64,000 nt of DNA, from NCBI GenBank assembly GCA_013407085.1, contig JACCGJ010002581.1, positions 78,642 to 142,641 of the forward strand. The letters are read 5' to 3'. The stretch is from Atriophallophorus winterbourni (lineage: Eukaryota > Platyhelminthes > Trematoda > Plagiorchiida > Microphallidae). Numbering within the stretch: the stretch's first letter is position 1; each line of letters begins with the position of its first letter. Made by a program: the position numbers and the translations under genes. Below are positions 31,740 through 43,390 of the stretch, one piece after another. The notes under the pieces were generated by a model, which made no database searches, had not been told where the DNA came from, and saw nothing but the letters and a program-made list of their open reading frames with translations.

Positions 31740-33682
31740 CTATTGTTTCTGGTAGCCAATCCTCCATATTGTGTTGCATATTGCGTACATAAACTCTATC
31801 CCTAATGTTAGAAATCTCTGTTTTGCACCATGATATTTGTTACACTGATGCTCCATTTTACGACTGTATTTCAGTTGTCGCACAGTTACTAGTTTCAAGG
31901 CATTAAATGTCTGCCTCAGCTTCCTTCCCAAAATAGTTCTGCTGATGGCCTGTTATCGTTAGTGACATGTATCCTTGTTGATCTGTAAGATAATAAGAAT
32001 GTGTTCAAGAAGTCGTGACACGTTTCATCCAACTTTGCTTTGGCTATTGCTCGCTTTAATGTGTCCACAAAACATTCAAACTGTCCATTTGACTGAGGGT
32101 AGTAGGCGGGCGAACAGACATGTTTTATTTCGCGCGACCTGCGAAACTGTTCAAACTCAGAAGATGTAAATTGTGAGCCGTTGTCGGACACAATCGTCTC
32201 GGACACTCCAAATTTCGAAAATATGTTTTTTAGAGTGGATAGCACCGATTGAGTTAAAGCAACTCTCATTTAAATCACTTCGGCCCAATTTGAATACGCA
32301 TCAACAATGACGAAGTAATGTATACCTCCAATCAGACCTGCAAAATCAATGTGGATTCGTAACAACGGGTCTTCTGTTATTGGACAAGTGCTAAGCTCAC
32401 ATGAAGGGTTATTTATGCTAGATGGTTCGCAAATATCCAGAATTGAAATTCTCCATAAATCAAGTGTATTGATCCTGTCAATTCCAAGAACATTCAACAA
32501 ATCGAGTTCAGAAATGTAACAATAACCACTAAAATGCACGACACGAAATGAAACGTTACATTGCAGCTTACACACGAAACGTAACTGCTTACCAGTTGCT
32601 GATCTGAAAGTATGGATTATTTCTTCATATTTTGGGCATCCTAATTGTTGTCACGTTGCTTTGGAGATCACTGTTATGTCAGAAGCCGTATCTAATTGTA
32701 GTTTTATTGGGGTTCCGTTAATACGAATGCTTATGTAATTCCTCTGACTCTCTGCGTTCAAACCGGTGGTTGTGAAAACCAGATTCGAGATACTTCTGTT
32801 TCTTGTGCTGTTCGGTTTACTTGTCATTAGCTTCCAAAACGTTTTGCGACACGATTTCATTATATGACCAACAATTCCGCAATTGTGACATCTGTAATTC
32901 TTATATCTGCAAAATCGTTCATAGTGCTGCATTCCGCAGTGCCGACATGCACTTCCGGGTTTGTTCTGTTGTAATCTGTTTCATTGAAATTCTGAATTGA
33001 TTATCTTATCAGATTGAATCTCATTTATGTTTGACACTGGTGGCCATGCATGCGGTTCTATCATCTTAGAATCTTGCTTCCGATTCAGCAATTTCTGACA
33101 TTCCTCACTGACACTCTGTAATGTCATGTCAGGGTCAGCTTCCAGCTTTAATAGAACTTTTGTTCGTAACTCATAATCATTAGGAGACTGTAATCCACAA
33201 ACAAATATCAGATTTTTGAAAGCGTTCTCTGTAGGGTTTTTCAGTTTAAATCGTTTACCTTGCTGATTTATTCTTGCAGTGTATGTTATGATATCCTCAC
33301 CAACTCCCTTCATGATTTGCATATAGTTGTATCTGATAATGAACAAAGATGAGCGTTCGCCAAAAATGTTGCTGAGACATTCAATGGCTTGTACCAAACT
33401 GAAATCTTTTGAATTTTTCGAAAGAATAGAATTGCAATATTTTCCATGTTCCACTGGCCCCAACTTCCATAGCAACATTCGCACACGAGTCCCCTCATCT
33501 ATCTTAGCACAATCGACCATGAACATATCTTTCTGTCTTCGGTGCCAGGACTCGAATGTAACTTCTTCATCTGGCTGATAATGGAATTCGTTGATGTTTT
33601 GCAGTAAATTGTCAATAGATTGTCCCGAAATCGAACTGTTGATTGTCTGGAATGTCATTCGTTGTAATAACTTTTCCAACAT
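31740..33682 (-). pseudogene. Gypsy gag-protease-integrase pseudogene lacking RT (element B)
   Basis: Gag 33682-32981 (MLEKLLQRMTFQTINSSISG ... EFHYQPDEEVTFESWHRRQK ... NDYELRTKVLL) ends at a TGA after NSEFQ. The same frame goes on to knuckles CRHCGMQHYERFC and CHNCGIVGHIMKSC and the protease LQLDTASDITVISKAT, with a TGA where Trp is expected. LLNVLGIDRINTLDLW joins abruptly to DPLLRIHIDFAGLIGG of the integrase core. TAA at 32270 (CAA in the 17-kb copy) follows, then TIVSDNGSQFTS, YYPQSNGQFECF and a 1-nt deletion at LFWEGS. The zinc knuckles and protease are otherwise intact; integrase lacks its HHCC domain. Confidence 0.88.
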
Positions 33683-33775
33683 TTGCTTCTATTGATTAAT
33701 TACTTTTCGTACAAATTCCATTGGCACTGACATCCTTTACTGAAGGAAAAAATTGTTTCGCGCCCCGTCGCCAAT

Positions 33776-33982
33776 TGTTATATATGTGGTGTGCTACTAT
33801 TTGCCCAGCCGTGGGTTCGAAAGAACACAACCGAACTCGAACTCGTGTATTGACCGAATGAAAGAATATCACAAAATCAGGGAGCGAGTGAATATCACAC
33901 AATGAGCGAAGGTCACAATTTGAACTGACAATCGATCTTCATTGGTGATCAATCGATAGTTCGTTCACTAGCTATACAACAA
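33776..33982 (-). repeat. 5' LTR of gypsy element B
   Basis: 207 bp, partner of 31219-31424. On the minus strand it starts TGTTGTATAG and ends ATATAACA, followed by ATTGGCGACGGGGCGCG with the putative primer-binding TGGCGAC; the tRNA is not identified. Confidence 0.9.
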
Positions 33983-34250
33983 AGAAACAGTTTCTTCTTG
34001 ACTCAATAAGCTAAACTGTGGAATTTTCTTCCAAAATATATAAGGCTCAGTTCCTCTTTAAGTGAATTCAAATCACATCTGGCTTCAATTCTTAACATAG
34101 AAAAAATAGCAATCTTCTTAATTTTTGAATGTTCTACCTGATGATTTATATAATAATGGCATTGCTGAGTATTGATATTGAATAAATGTTCATAACGTTC
34201 GAAACAACATTCTCTCGCTTCTGAGTATTTTGTCCACAGCAAAATTCTCA
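33983..34250 (+). pseudogene. Old LINE RT, piece 3 of 3
   Basis: After the gypsy element the LINE C-terminus resumes: WNFLPKYIRLSSSLSEFKSH, LASILNIEKIAIFLIF, the usual 'WN.LP..I...SL..FK..L' ending of such ORF2 proteins. One frame change separates it from piece 2. It shows the two insertions split a single LINE into three. Confidence 0.75.
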
Positions 34251-34700
34251 ATGCGCACCAAAATGAAACTGGCTTCCAGACCTCGAACTAGTGGAACAAA
34301 TCACCTTCGCCTAGCATACAAAAAAACTGTTCATGTTCAGGAAAGATCAATCTATTTTATACAATTAAAATGAAAAAGTTTGGAACATCAACAATAGAGA
34401 GTCTTCACGCATTTTTGATGTACCTTATCCGTTGAACATCTATGCTGCCGAAAACATTCTAAACTTTTCCTCACAATACCTGTGTTTTCGTACAAGAACA
34501 GATTACTTGCCGATTACCTGAAAGCAACTTTATGTTTATTGAACGTTGAATTCCGCTGAAACAAAACGACCTTGAACAATTTGTTTTTGCAAATGTACAT
34601 ACTATAATCTGATTGTACAAAGCTTTCGGAAATTATTGATCATCTTTAACATGCCTTGGATTTCCAAGAATAAAATTTATTTATTTAAAGCCTTGCTAAA
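34251..34700. other. LINE 3' UTR-like stretch, no gene
   Basis: Noncoding. Ends at about 34635-34690 in the 'gatcat...acatgccttgga' phrase followed by TTTATTTATT, shared with 1190-1270 and 2035-2080, taken as a LINE 3' end. Confidence 0.5.
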
Positions 34701-34704
34701 TTCT

Positions 34705-36930
34705 AGGTAGATGGCTTCGACAGGCTTCCCCTCATTTATCCTTTAAGTGGCAGTATTGAGAAAACTATTAAGGTTAGTCAGGTAGGATCTACCCTCAAGA
34801 AATTCATGCTGAGTTACACTCAGTAGAGAATGCCTACAAAGATGCTGACAGATTTAATCACGCAACAGTTTTTCAAATACTTTCAAAACGATGCTAGCCA
34901 GACGGACAGGCCCATAGTTACTAAGAGTTGATCTGCAACCATCTTTGTGTATTGATACGATTATGGCTTCTTTCCACTCACTTAGAACCACTCCCAGGTT
35001 CGAGAATAAATTGAAGAGCTTGCATGAAGGTTCTGTAAGCACTGGGGCAAGATTCTTTAGCATAATCTAGAAGATACCATCTGGTCCCACAGCTTTGTTG
35101 ACGCAAACATGAACAAATGCTTCATGCACCTCGGATTCCATAAAAGACAACTCATCTAGTGCAGGAGCATCAGGTAGTAGATTAAACGACCTAGAGCATT
35201 TAGAGAATTATCACAAAGCTGAAGACCATTGAAGAACCTGGAGAAGAAAATCGCCCTAGACATGTCGGTATAGGCTACTTTTCCGTTCTCCAGATTTAAA
35301 TCTCCAATGTTTTCCCTGGTTTTCCCTTTCGATTGAGCGTAGCTATAAAATCTTTTTGGATTGGATTTAGCATCCCTAGCTAAAGATAACTCAAACTCCT
35401 GTTTGAGCAAACGCTTTATTTTAACACAAGAATTCCGAGTGGTTTTGTATCGGACTTATTTACCAGAAGTGAGAGATATATTACCGCCATGAATGATCTC
35501 GTTTACGGGTAGACCGACGAAATCGAGAAGTCCACCAGGTTGGCCTATGATGCTTTTTCACGACTAGCAGCGGAGCGTGCTTGTCTTGCAACTCCTTTAG
35601 ATACTTACAAATTATATCTCAGTTTCCACTTACATTAAAATCGTTAGACAACTGAAAGAAAGATTTTGAAGTCTGTAGGAAAAAACCCGAGTCTACGAGC
35701 CTAAAATTGCGTCTAGGGCGAGCAATAGGTTTTCAAAAACGCAGTACAGCTTCGAGGCTCATCATTATGTGACACATTTGCCGAGTGATGATAGTTATTT
35801 TTAAAGTGTAACGGCTTCGGGCTGGGTCGAAAATACCAGGTCGATACTTCATGGAATACATCCATTACGAAACGTCGTACGATCACTCACATGCTGATGC
35901 AACGCATGATCACGGAGCCATTTGGATTGCTTGGTGACTAAACCTACATGGACGGCCCAATTTATGTCTGGAAGGTTGAAATCACCCAAAATGAGTACGC
36001 TGGGAGCTGATTGAAACTACCTGTCGAGCGTCTCAATCAGCGGTGTAATCTCGCTGTTGTTTATTGGCACATCATCAAGCGCGGACAGACAGGTCTCAGA
36101 AAGTGCTAAAACCCTGGGGTGAAACTCAGCCATACGAAGATAGAGGTCAGCCCACTATTTTCTTATGCTGCAAACATTAGCGTACAGCACTGGGGTGCTG
36201 GTTTTGCGTGCTTCTAAACCTAATCTTGCTTGGCCCTTGGTCGAAGCACCCAATGGAGGTGCACTTCTTCAGGCGTGCTACTAAAAGCAGGAGTATCCGT
36301 TTCAACAGCTTCTTGCATGGATGTTACGGACCGTTGTCTGAGGATTGAGGGCGCATCCATCAGAGAGCAACAACTAGAGACATCTGTTTGGCTCCATCTT
36401 CATTTGCGATAAGCCTTCTAATCCTCCCATCCTGACAGCAAGACTCGTGGCGATGTGCTTTTCGGTAAGATCGTAACGGATTCACTAGAGCTTTGATTTG
36501 CATCGGGCTCAGGGATAGCAGATGTCCTTAAAGCTATGTTTCTTCTATTTAAAGCGGAACATTTTTGTTCAATATGAGAGGGGGGTTGTCCGGCTTAACC
36601 TGAAGCTTGTCTAGAGTAATTTTGGCGATGTATTCAGCCCTAGCTAATAACGCATCCCGATCCGCCTGGTATTTGAATTCTCACAAAATTGGCCCAGGGC
36701 GGTTATCCATCTTCCATCACCCTACACGGTTGACTCGCACCATGAGAGTAGAAGACCTCAGACCTACCATCTGCGATCAAAATATTTTCGACTTCCTGAT
36801 TCCCTATAAAAGCTCCGCTCGGTTAAAAACTAGTACATTTGGGGTTTCAGTTTTTCGAAGAAGGGGAATTGTCGTGCAGTGCCTCAAATAACTTACACAA
36901 ACCGTTTAATTCCTGGATAATTTGATTCAG
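34705..36930 (-). pseudogene. CR1-like LINE (ORF1 end, endonuclease, RT start), minus strand
   Basis: Reads from high to low coordinates. ORF1-like scraps lie at 36890-36230. The endonuclease signature SVLILGDFNLPDINW lies near 35990. The linker region 35410-35156 reads LSLARDAKSNPKRFYSYAQS, GKTRENIGDLNLENGKVAYT, the usual CR1 'K..PK.F..Y...K' block. The RT entry 35063-34854 reads FSNLGVVLSEWKEAIIVSIH, NYGPVRLASIVLKVFEKLLR. Many stops. The RT catalytic part is absent; it ends near the LINE tail at 34700. 36930-37076 is unassigned. Confidence 0.75.
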
Positions 36931-37076
36931 TTCGGGTTAGTCAGCAACATTTCCATGTTGCTTCCTTCGAGTTGTGGCTTTACTGTTCTTAAGACGCTTT
37001 TTCGGAGTTCCTACCACGTTGACCACCTTTAGAGAGGAAGCTTGCTTCGGAGGACGAGATAACTGGCTAACTAGGT

Positions 37077-37839
37077 CTACATTCTTGGATCCGCATTGCG
37101 CAGACCAAACGGCATACACACAAACTCGTATAGGCTAAACGGCGTAGTAACGGTCATCCTCGGTATATCCACCTCAGCTACTGGGATTTGGTTGTACGCC
37201 CTAACCAGGTCGACCTTGCTGAAAATTGTACATCGTGAATATTGGCTTTCAGGTCCTGAAAATGCGGAATATGGCACCTATCGGGTTAACGTCTTGTTCA
37301 GCTTCCGGTAATCACCACAGGGGCGCCAATCGTTCAGGATCTTCCTCTATGCCATATGTAGAGGTGAGGACTAGGTGCTACTAGATGGTCGCATAATGCG
37401 TAATTGCAGTATGTGCAGGAATTCTTCGCGCGAAATATGCAACTTCTCTGGCGGTAATCGCATCGGTATCCCGTAAACCGAAGGACAACGAGTGGGGATG
37501 TGGTGTTCTACTGGTGTTGTTACCGCCGGTAGTGCGGTCGATGACGATTGGAATAAGTTCAGATTTTTTGCGAACGATGTGGCATAACAGGGTTCTACTT
37601 CGCCAAAATGTAACACCGGTGAAATCCATGCATCTCTGCTCAGGGTATCAAAAGCTTTGAGACGAGTAGTTCAATTTATCAGCTGTAAGCCGCGAGAATC
37701 AACAAGAAGGCCGAACGTGTGTAGCAAAACAACGCCCAGGATCGCAGATGGAACCGCAGCGATTGCAAAATTCGAGCAGAATTCATGACGTTACCCCAAA
37801 TCAAGGTTGATGAGCGTTGACGGTAAGTAGTTATAAGCG
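37077..37839 (-). pseudogene. CsRn1-like protease/RT fragment outside the right arm
   Basis: Continues the gag fragment 38429-37878 on the minus strand. A degraded protease-to-RT spacer is followed by [40 protein letters not shown], and RT pieces [20 protein letters not shown] and TVTTPFSLYEFVCMPFGLRN, ending at 37077. This shows that the right arm's CsRn1 copy extends beyond the duplicated block, so the duplication breakpoint lies inside this element. Confidence 0.8.
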
Positions 37840-37877
37840 ATCACTTAGCCGCCCTCAAGTGTTGGATCATCGTATCG

Positions 37878-38570
37878 CTAGTTGTCAGACAGATATTTTC
37901 GCTGGCGATGTGTGATAGGCGCATGGTTTGATGCAACGCCGCGTATTATCGCTGTATTTCCTATGGATCTAGCAAAAGGGTGACCTAGTGTGACTACTCG
38001 AGCGTTAGCGGTATAGCGTGCGTGATAATGACATACTGTTGAGTTTGATGTTTCGAACCACATTGCGTAAAGCTGCAACCTCAGAAGAGTATTGCTGACT
38101 TTCGCTAACTTACCCTGTGTGCATGGTCTTCCTGTGGTTACCGCGGAAATATGGGCAACTGGATAGGAACGGATACATTCAGCTATGTTGTCCGCCATTT
38201 CCGCAAGCTCAGATACCAGAGTGCTTTTTGTAGAAACGAAGATGGCTTGTACACACTCAAGTAAACGCTTAAGCCTTAGTTCCTGTCGTAAGGACTCGTC
38301 TATGTGCGATGAACCTGGCAAGTGACATATCTCCATTAGTATGGTAGACAGCTTTTTGTTGGCAATTTCTACGTAACCGAACAGCTGCTGTAGCCTAGAT
38401 CGTTGAGACGCGACCGTGCGAAAAATCAAGGCCTGTTAGAAGCTACGGTAGCGGGCACCTATGGGGGCACTCAGGAGTGGGTTGCTCACCTGTAACAACA
38501 CATCTACAAAGAGTTTTTGCATTAAATACGAAATTATGGCTAAGTCATCGACTATATTTATAGCACTAAA
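37878..38570 (-). pseudogene. CsRn1-like gag fragment (right arm)
   Basis: Mirror of 25650-26344. The 183-codon frame 38429-37878 differs from the left-arm frame at only a handful of positions (for example SRLQQ for SGLQQ, DESLRQ for DQSLQK). The CHCC zinc motif is degenerate (CHYHARYTANA). It leads into protease and RT at 37839-37077. Confidence 0.8.
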
Positions 38571-38813
38571 TTTAGTTTCTAGAAGTGAAACCATTAATTA
38601 GGGTCCTATGGATTGAAACTGGTTATTGTGATGACTGTCGATGCCAAAATAACGCATTTAGGAACAATCACAATGAACAGGAGCAAATAATGCGAAAATG
38701 CACGATTATACGAGTAAAAAAATATAACCTGAAGAACCCCGATATAAACCGGGAAAATCTGACGTACCAAAGAAACATAGACAAAGGATGCGCGTATTTC
38801 GGGCTTACCAGTT

Positions 38814-38997
38814 TGTAGTATATTGACCACCACAATAACGTCCCTAAGAGTGTAGGAGAAAGTGCACAGGAGATGTGAGATTTATCGCGGTAGCAAAACG
38901 TTCCGAAAGGTACAGCAGTGCAATCAAGGAACACGAATCAAACGAAAATTGTATCCAGGTCAATTCTTATTAGGTACAGTAAAACAAAGTTATTACA
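38814..38997 (-). repeat. CsRn1-like LTR (right arm)
   Basis: 184 bp, mirror of 25226-25409. PBS complement 'tcgggcttacca' precedes it on the plus strand at 38799-38810. 5' LTR of the minus-strand fragment that runs down to 37077. Confidence 0.8.
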
Positions 38998-39337
38998 CTG
39001 CGAGCGAATCATATATCTTATTTTGCATTGACTATCAGAGGCAGCTAGTCCTGTCATATTGACAGATTGACAGAGTTCTTGTAATGTTAAGTTAGACTTC
39101 GGGACGCAGTATGATTGGGAAACGTTTATCGAAATGATATCATTTGCAATGACAATGAAAAAGAGAAATGTTCAGTAATACGATTCTTAAAATCAAAATG
39201 CTGTTCAGAAAAACATACCGTAGAATAAAATATTTTATAGGTATAGTAGGTTGGGAGGATATCGTTGAAAAAGACATGGGGAAGCCAGAACATTATTTCT
39301 CCACCTGATTTGATGGGCCATATAATATAATTAAAAT

Positions 39338-39519
39338 TGTAGTAGACCAGATTACTACAATTATATCCCCAAGAACGTTGGAAAAAGGGCACAGGAGATG
39401 GAATGTTTATCGCGGTATCCAAAACGTGTACAGAGCGATCACGATGCACGCACGAACGAACGGAAGTTAATTAATTGTCAAGGTCGATGTTTTGATGAGG
39501 CAAAACAAACGGTGTTACA
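39338..39519 (-). repeat. 3' LTR of element C
   Basis: 182 bp; on the plus strand TGTAGTAGACC to GGTGTTACA. Same length as 44286-44467 with scattered substitutions. Preceded on the coding strand by the polypurine tract. Confidence 0.93.
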
Positions 39520-39531
39520 CAGCCTCCCTCC
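39520..39531 (-). other. Polypurine tract of element C
   Basis: GGAGGGAGGCTG on the minus strand, directly before the 3' LTR start TGTAACACC. The expected plus-strand primer of an LTR retrotransposon. Confidence 0.8.
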
Positions 39532-40247
39532 AAGAAGTCTGGTCAACGAAGACTTCTGATTGGGAGTTGCCAGTAGCGTGGCGCATGCGGGTGTCAGGTT
39601 ACCCCGGGTAGGAACGTATTCTCTCAGCAACCAGTCACATAGTATTCAGCCAGGGCGCTCGGTCTGCGTGGGTCGATCTTCGGTGGTTCGAGAGTAGGAT
39701 GTACGGTGAACCAATCAGGACTAAGCCAAGTAGCGTCTCACATGTGAGTGAACGTACTGCCGAGCCGCCTCACATGGAGTGAACAGCTGCTAGCGGGATT
39801 TTCCCGTTTGGCGTGGTCTTAGTATGAACCCAATTTGAGCAGAAGCAGGCGCATTCGTAGGCTTGACAACAAGAACCAGAAGCTTCGAAAACACAGTCCC
39901 TGCTCAGAATTTCCTGCGTCCCGAAGAAGGATGGTAAACGGCCGCGCCAGGAGAATCGGTTGGCGCGTCAATCTGGGCTGGTAAGGACCTTGTGTGACGT
40001 GACAGGCGTGTTGGAACAATTGTGCTCTTGTTGGTGGCTAGGGCTACCGGGTGAGTTGGGGGCAAGCGTAGGTGGACCAGGAAGGGTGCGCGATTCGGTG
40101 GCATCAGCGGTGGGTGGGTGCGTACCTGAGGGAAGAAAGAAAAAGAAAACTCCCTGGTGCATGGGTTTAGGGCCACGACCGAGTGATTAGAATGAGGTAC
40201 GAAATAATACACGCGTGTATGCCAAAAGATATGAAAGTATTAACTAT

Positions 40248-43200
40248 TCACAACAAAATCAGCGAATCGAACGGGTTGCGTTTGGAACGTGTGGTTCCTG
40301 TGTTGGCCGGCTCTGGGTTAGCTGTGGGTACAGGAAGCGTAATGACCAGTGGTGCTGGGGTTGGCGTTGGGTCATGTGGGATAACCTCCTCGTCCATGAA
40401 AGCCGGCTTGACTCTGTCGATTGAGACAGTGTCATGCTTGCCGACACGGTCAATGACGACCGTCTTGGGAGAGCGCCGAATTACTCTGAACGGTCCAGTA
40501 TAAGTAGGGTGAAGAGGATGCTTCACCATGTCATTCCGGAGAAAAACATGTGGACAATTAGCCAACTCCTTTGGGACATGTGATGATTTGGCCTGAAGCC
40601 GCGGGGGTGATGGGCGAAAACGACCCATGTAATGGCGCAAGCGCGCCACGTAATCGCCGTAGGCGAAGGGTGATTGTTAGTGTGGGGAGACATACTCGCC
40701 AGGTAGAGCGATGGCGCGACCGTATGTCAATTTGGCTACGGTAGCCTGCAAAGGGGTTTTAAAGGTTGACCTCGAACCTAGGAGGACGATCGGTAGAACT
40801 TCGGTCCATTCAATACCTCCATGCGCCATCAATGCCGCCTTGAGCTGCCTGTGCAACCTTTCGACCATCCCCTTCGCAGCGGGGTGGTAAGCTGTAGTTC
40901 GGTGATGCTGGCAACCGATAGTAGCTAGCAATTTACTGAAAGCACCATCGAAATGGGAACCTCGGACCGTAGTGACAATACCCGGACAACCGAACTCTGC
41001 CACCCAACGCTCGAAAAAGGCATGTGCAACTGTCTCGGAAGAGCAGTTGTGAAGTGGGATGGCCTCAGGCCACCTAGTGAAACGGTCGATTATCGTGATG
41101 ATATATATGTGGCCACGTGAAGGGGGCAATGGGCCGACTAAGTCTACGTGTATGTGTGAGAAGCGCTCATCCGGTTCGATAAAAGTTCCTAATGGACTCT
41201 TGGGTTGTCGATGGATTTTCGTGAGCTGGCATTCACTACACGCTTTTGCACAACTTCGAATATCCTTACTAGCTTTTGGCCAAATTAATCGAGCCGTTAT
41301 CATTTTAACACTGGCACGAATGTCAGGGTGGGAGAGATTGTGTAATCCCTCAAAAACGCGCCGCCTGAATGCAGATAGAATCAGTGGTCGGGGTGTGGTT
41401 CGTGAAACGTCGCACAGGTTATCGCCCGAGCCGTCAGGCAAGGGTAAAACTCTAATGTCAAGGAAAGTAGAGTCCCTGAGCTGTGCAGTTTCGGTGTCAG
41501 CAGCTTGCGTTGCGGCGATTTCACCGAGGTCGATGGAGGACGGCAACTCTACTACATTTATTCGAGAGAGTGCATCCGCGACCGGGTTTTGGGCACCTGC
41601 GATATGCTGTATGTCAGTCGTGAATTGACTGACAAAATCCAGGTGCCGCGTCTCTCTAGGAGAATATCGCTCTGATGACTTGCTGAGCGAGTGGATGAGG
41701 GGCTTATGATCAGTAAACACTGCGAACAGTCTGCCCTCCAGGAAATGGCGAAAATGTTCAATTACGAGATAGATAGCCAAAAGTTCTCTACCGAACGTGC
41801 TATATCGGGTCTCTGCGGGCTGGAGCCGCTTAGAGAAGAACGATATAGGGAACCATGACCCGTCAACGTATTGTTGAAGTACCGCCCCCACTGCTTCGGC
41901 AGATGCGTCCGTAAATAATGACAGCGGGGCGTCGGGCCTATAGTGGCTAAGTGATTTGATGTTTGTTATGTGTGATTTTAACAAAGTGAAAGCCGATTTG
42001 GCTTCTTCCGTAAGTAGTAATATCTTCGCACTACCACGGAGCAAATCACTTAAGGGCTGGGAGATTCGTGCGCACTGTGGGATGAATCTGCGGTAAAAGT
42101 TTACCAGTCCCAGAAAACGCCGGAGCTCCTTAAATGTTGTTGGCTCTGGGAAGTTAAGGATGGCGTCAGTGTTTTCATCCAGTGGCCGAATACCCGAAGC
42201 TGAAAGTTGATGACCCAGGAAATCGATCTGAGTCTGGCCGAAACTGCACTTAGACGCATTGATCGTTATCCCATGACTGGACAAACGATCAAAAAGTGCC
42301 GTTAGGTGGCGAATGTGGTCCTCCTTGGATGCGCTAGCAATCAGTACATCGTCGAGATATACGTAAGCGCAATCCAGACCTCTGCAAACCTGGTCCATGA
42401 ATCGCTGGAAGGTTTGAGCGGCATTACATAAACCAAACGGCATACGGACAAATTCGTAAAGTCCGAACGGTGTGGTGACTGCCGTCTTTGGGATGTCCGC
42501 TTCCGCGACCGGTATTTGGTTATACGCTCGAACCAGGTCTACCTTGCTAAAAATGGTACACCCATGGATATTGGCAGCCAGGTCTTGAATATGCGGAATC
42601 GGGTACCTATCGGGTACCGTCGCTTTATTTAACCTGCGGTAATCACCGCACGGGCGCCAATCGTTTGGGTTTTTCTTGGGTGCCATGTGCAGAGGAGATG
42701 ACCAAGGGCTACTAGATGGCCGTACATACCTAATTGCAACATGTGCTGGAATTCTTTGCGTGCAATCTGCAACTTTCCTGGCGGTAATCGCCTCGGTCTT
42801 CCGTATACTGGAGGACCACTGGTGGTGATGTGGTGCTCTACTGGTGTAGTAACCGCCGGTAGTGCAGTCGATGATGATTGGAATAATTCAGGATATTTCA
42901 TGAACAAAGTGGCATAGCAGGGTTCTACTTCGCCAAAATGTAACACAGGGGAAATCATTGTATCTCTGCTCGGGGTACCAAGAGTTTTAAGACGAGTAGT
43001 CCCATCTATCAGCTGCGAGCGACGAGAATCGACAAGAATGTCGAACGAGTGCAAGAAGTCAACGCCCAGGATCGCAAATGGAACCGCAGCGATTGTAAAA
43101 ATCCAGCGGAATTCACGACGTAAACCTAAATCAAGGGTCAAGGAGCGTTGACCGTAGGTTGTTATAAGGGATCCGTTAGCTGCCTTTAAGTGTTGGCTCA

Positions 43201-43390
43201 TCGGATTGGACGTTTCGCGAGTGTCTACCGGCAGTACACTGATTTCGGCACCAGTGTCTACCAGAAAACGTTGTCCTGTGGATTTATCCTTTATAAAGAA
43301 GAGACGACTTAAACTCTTCGTGCCCAAGACAGAAGTCGTCGTTGGGGGCCGGACCGAGTATTTCGCTGGCGATGTGTGATAACACATGGT
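40248..43390 (-). pseudogene. pol: pol of element C (protease-RT-RNaseH-integrase)
   Basis: In the -1 frame relative to gag. Protease: QRFLVDTGAEISVLP (about 43265) and [59 protein letters not shown]. RNase [43 protein letters not shown]. Integrase: [15 protein letters not shown] with [32 protein letters not shown] (usual DRG reads VRG, so the second catalytic Asp is lost) and [15 protein letters not shown]. Breaks: a 1-nt deletion near 42723 (LQLGMYGH) and TAA at 40677; the same frame resumes to 40248 with the chromatin-side tail (NDMVKHPLHPTYTGPFRVIR). With the Asp change the integrase should be dead. Confidence 0.9.

Larger units (their letters stand above)
31219..33982 (-). mobile_element. 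RT-less gypsy element B with both LTRs
   Basis: 2764 bp on the minus strand with LTRs at both ends, a polypurine tract next to the 3' LTR (31425-31436, AAAAAGGGGAGG on the minus strand) and TTGGCGACGGGG after the 5' LTR as putative PBS. Inside are gag, zinc knuckles, protease and integrase core; RT, RNase H and the integrase zinc domain are missing. Flanking 5-mers are AAGGA and AAGAA, so the target duplication is imperfect. It sits inside an older LINE. The presence of both LTRs, PBS and PPT means it inserted in its deleted form, with enzymes supplied in trans. Confidence 0.88.

Noticed and set aside
31214..33987. Perfect target duplication for gypsy element B
   Set aside because: Flanks AAGGA and AAGAA differ at one position; called imperfect only.
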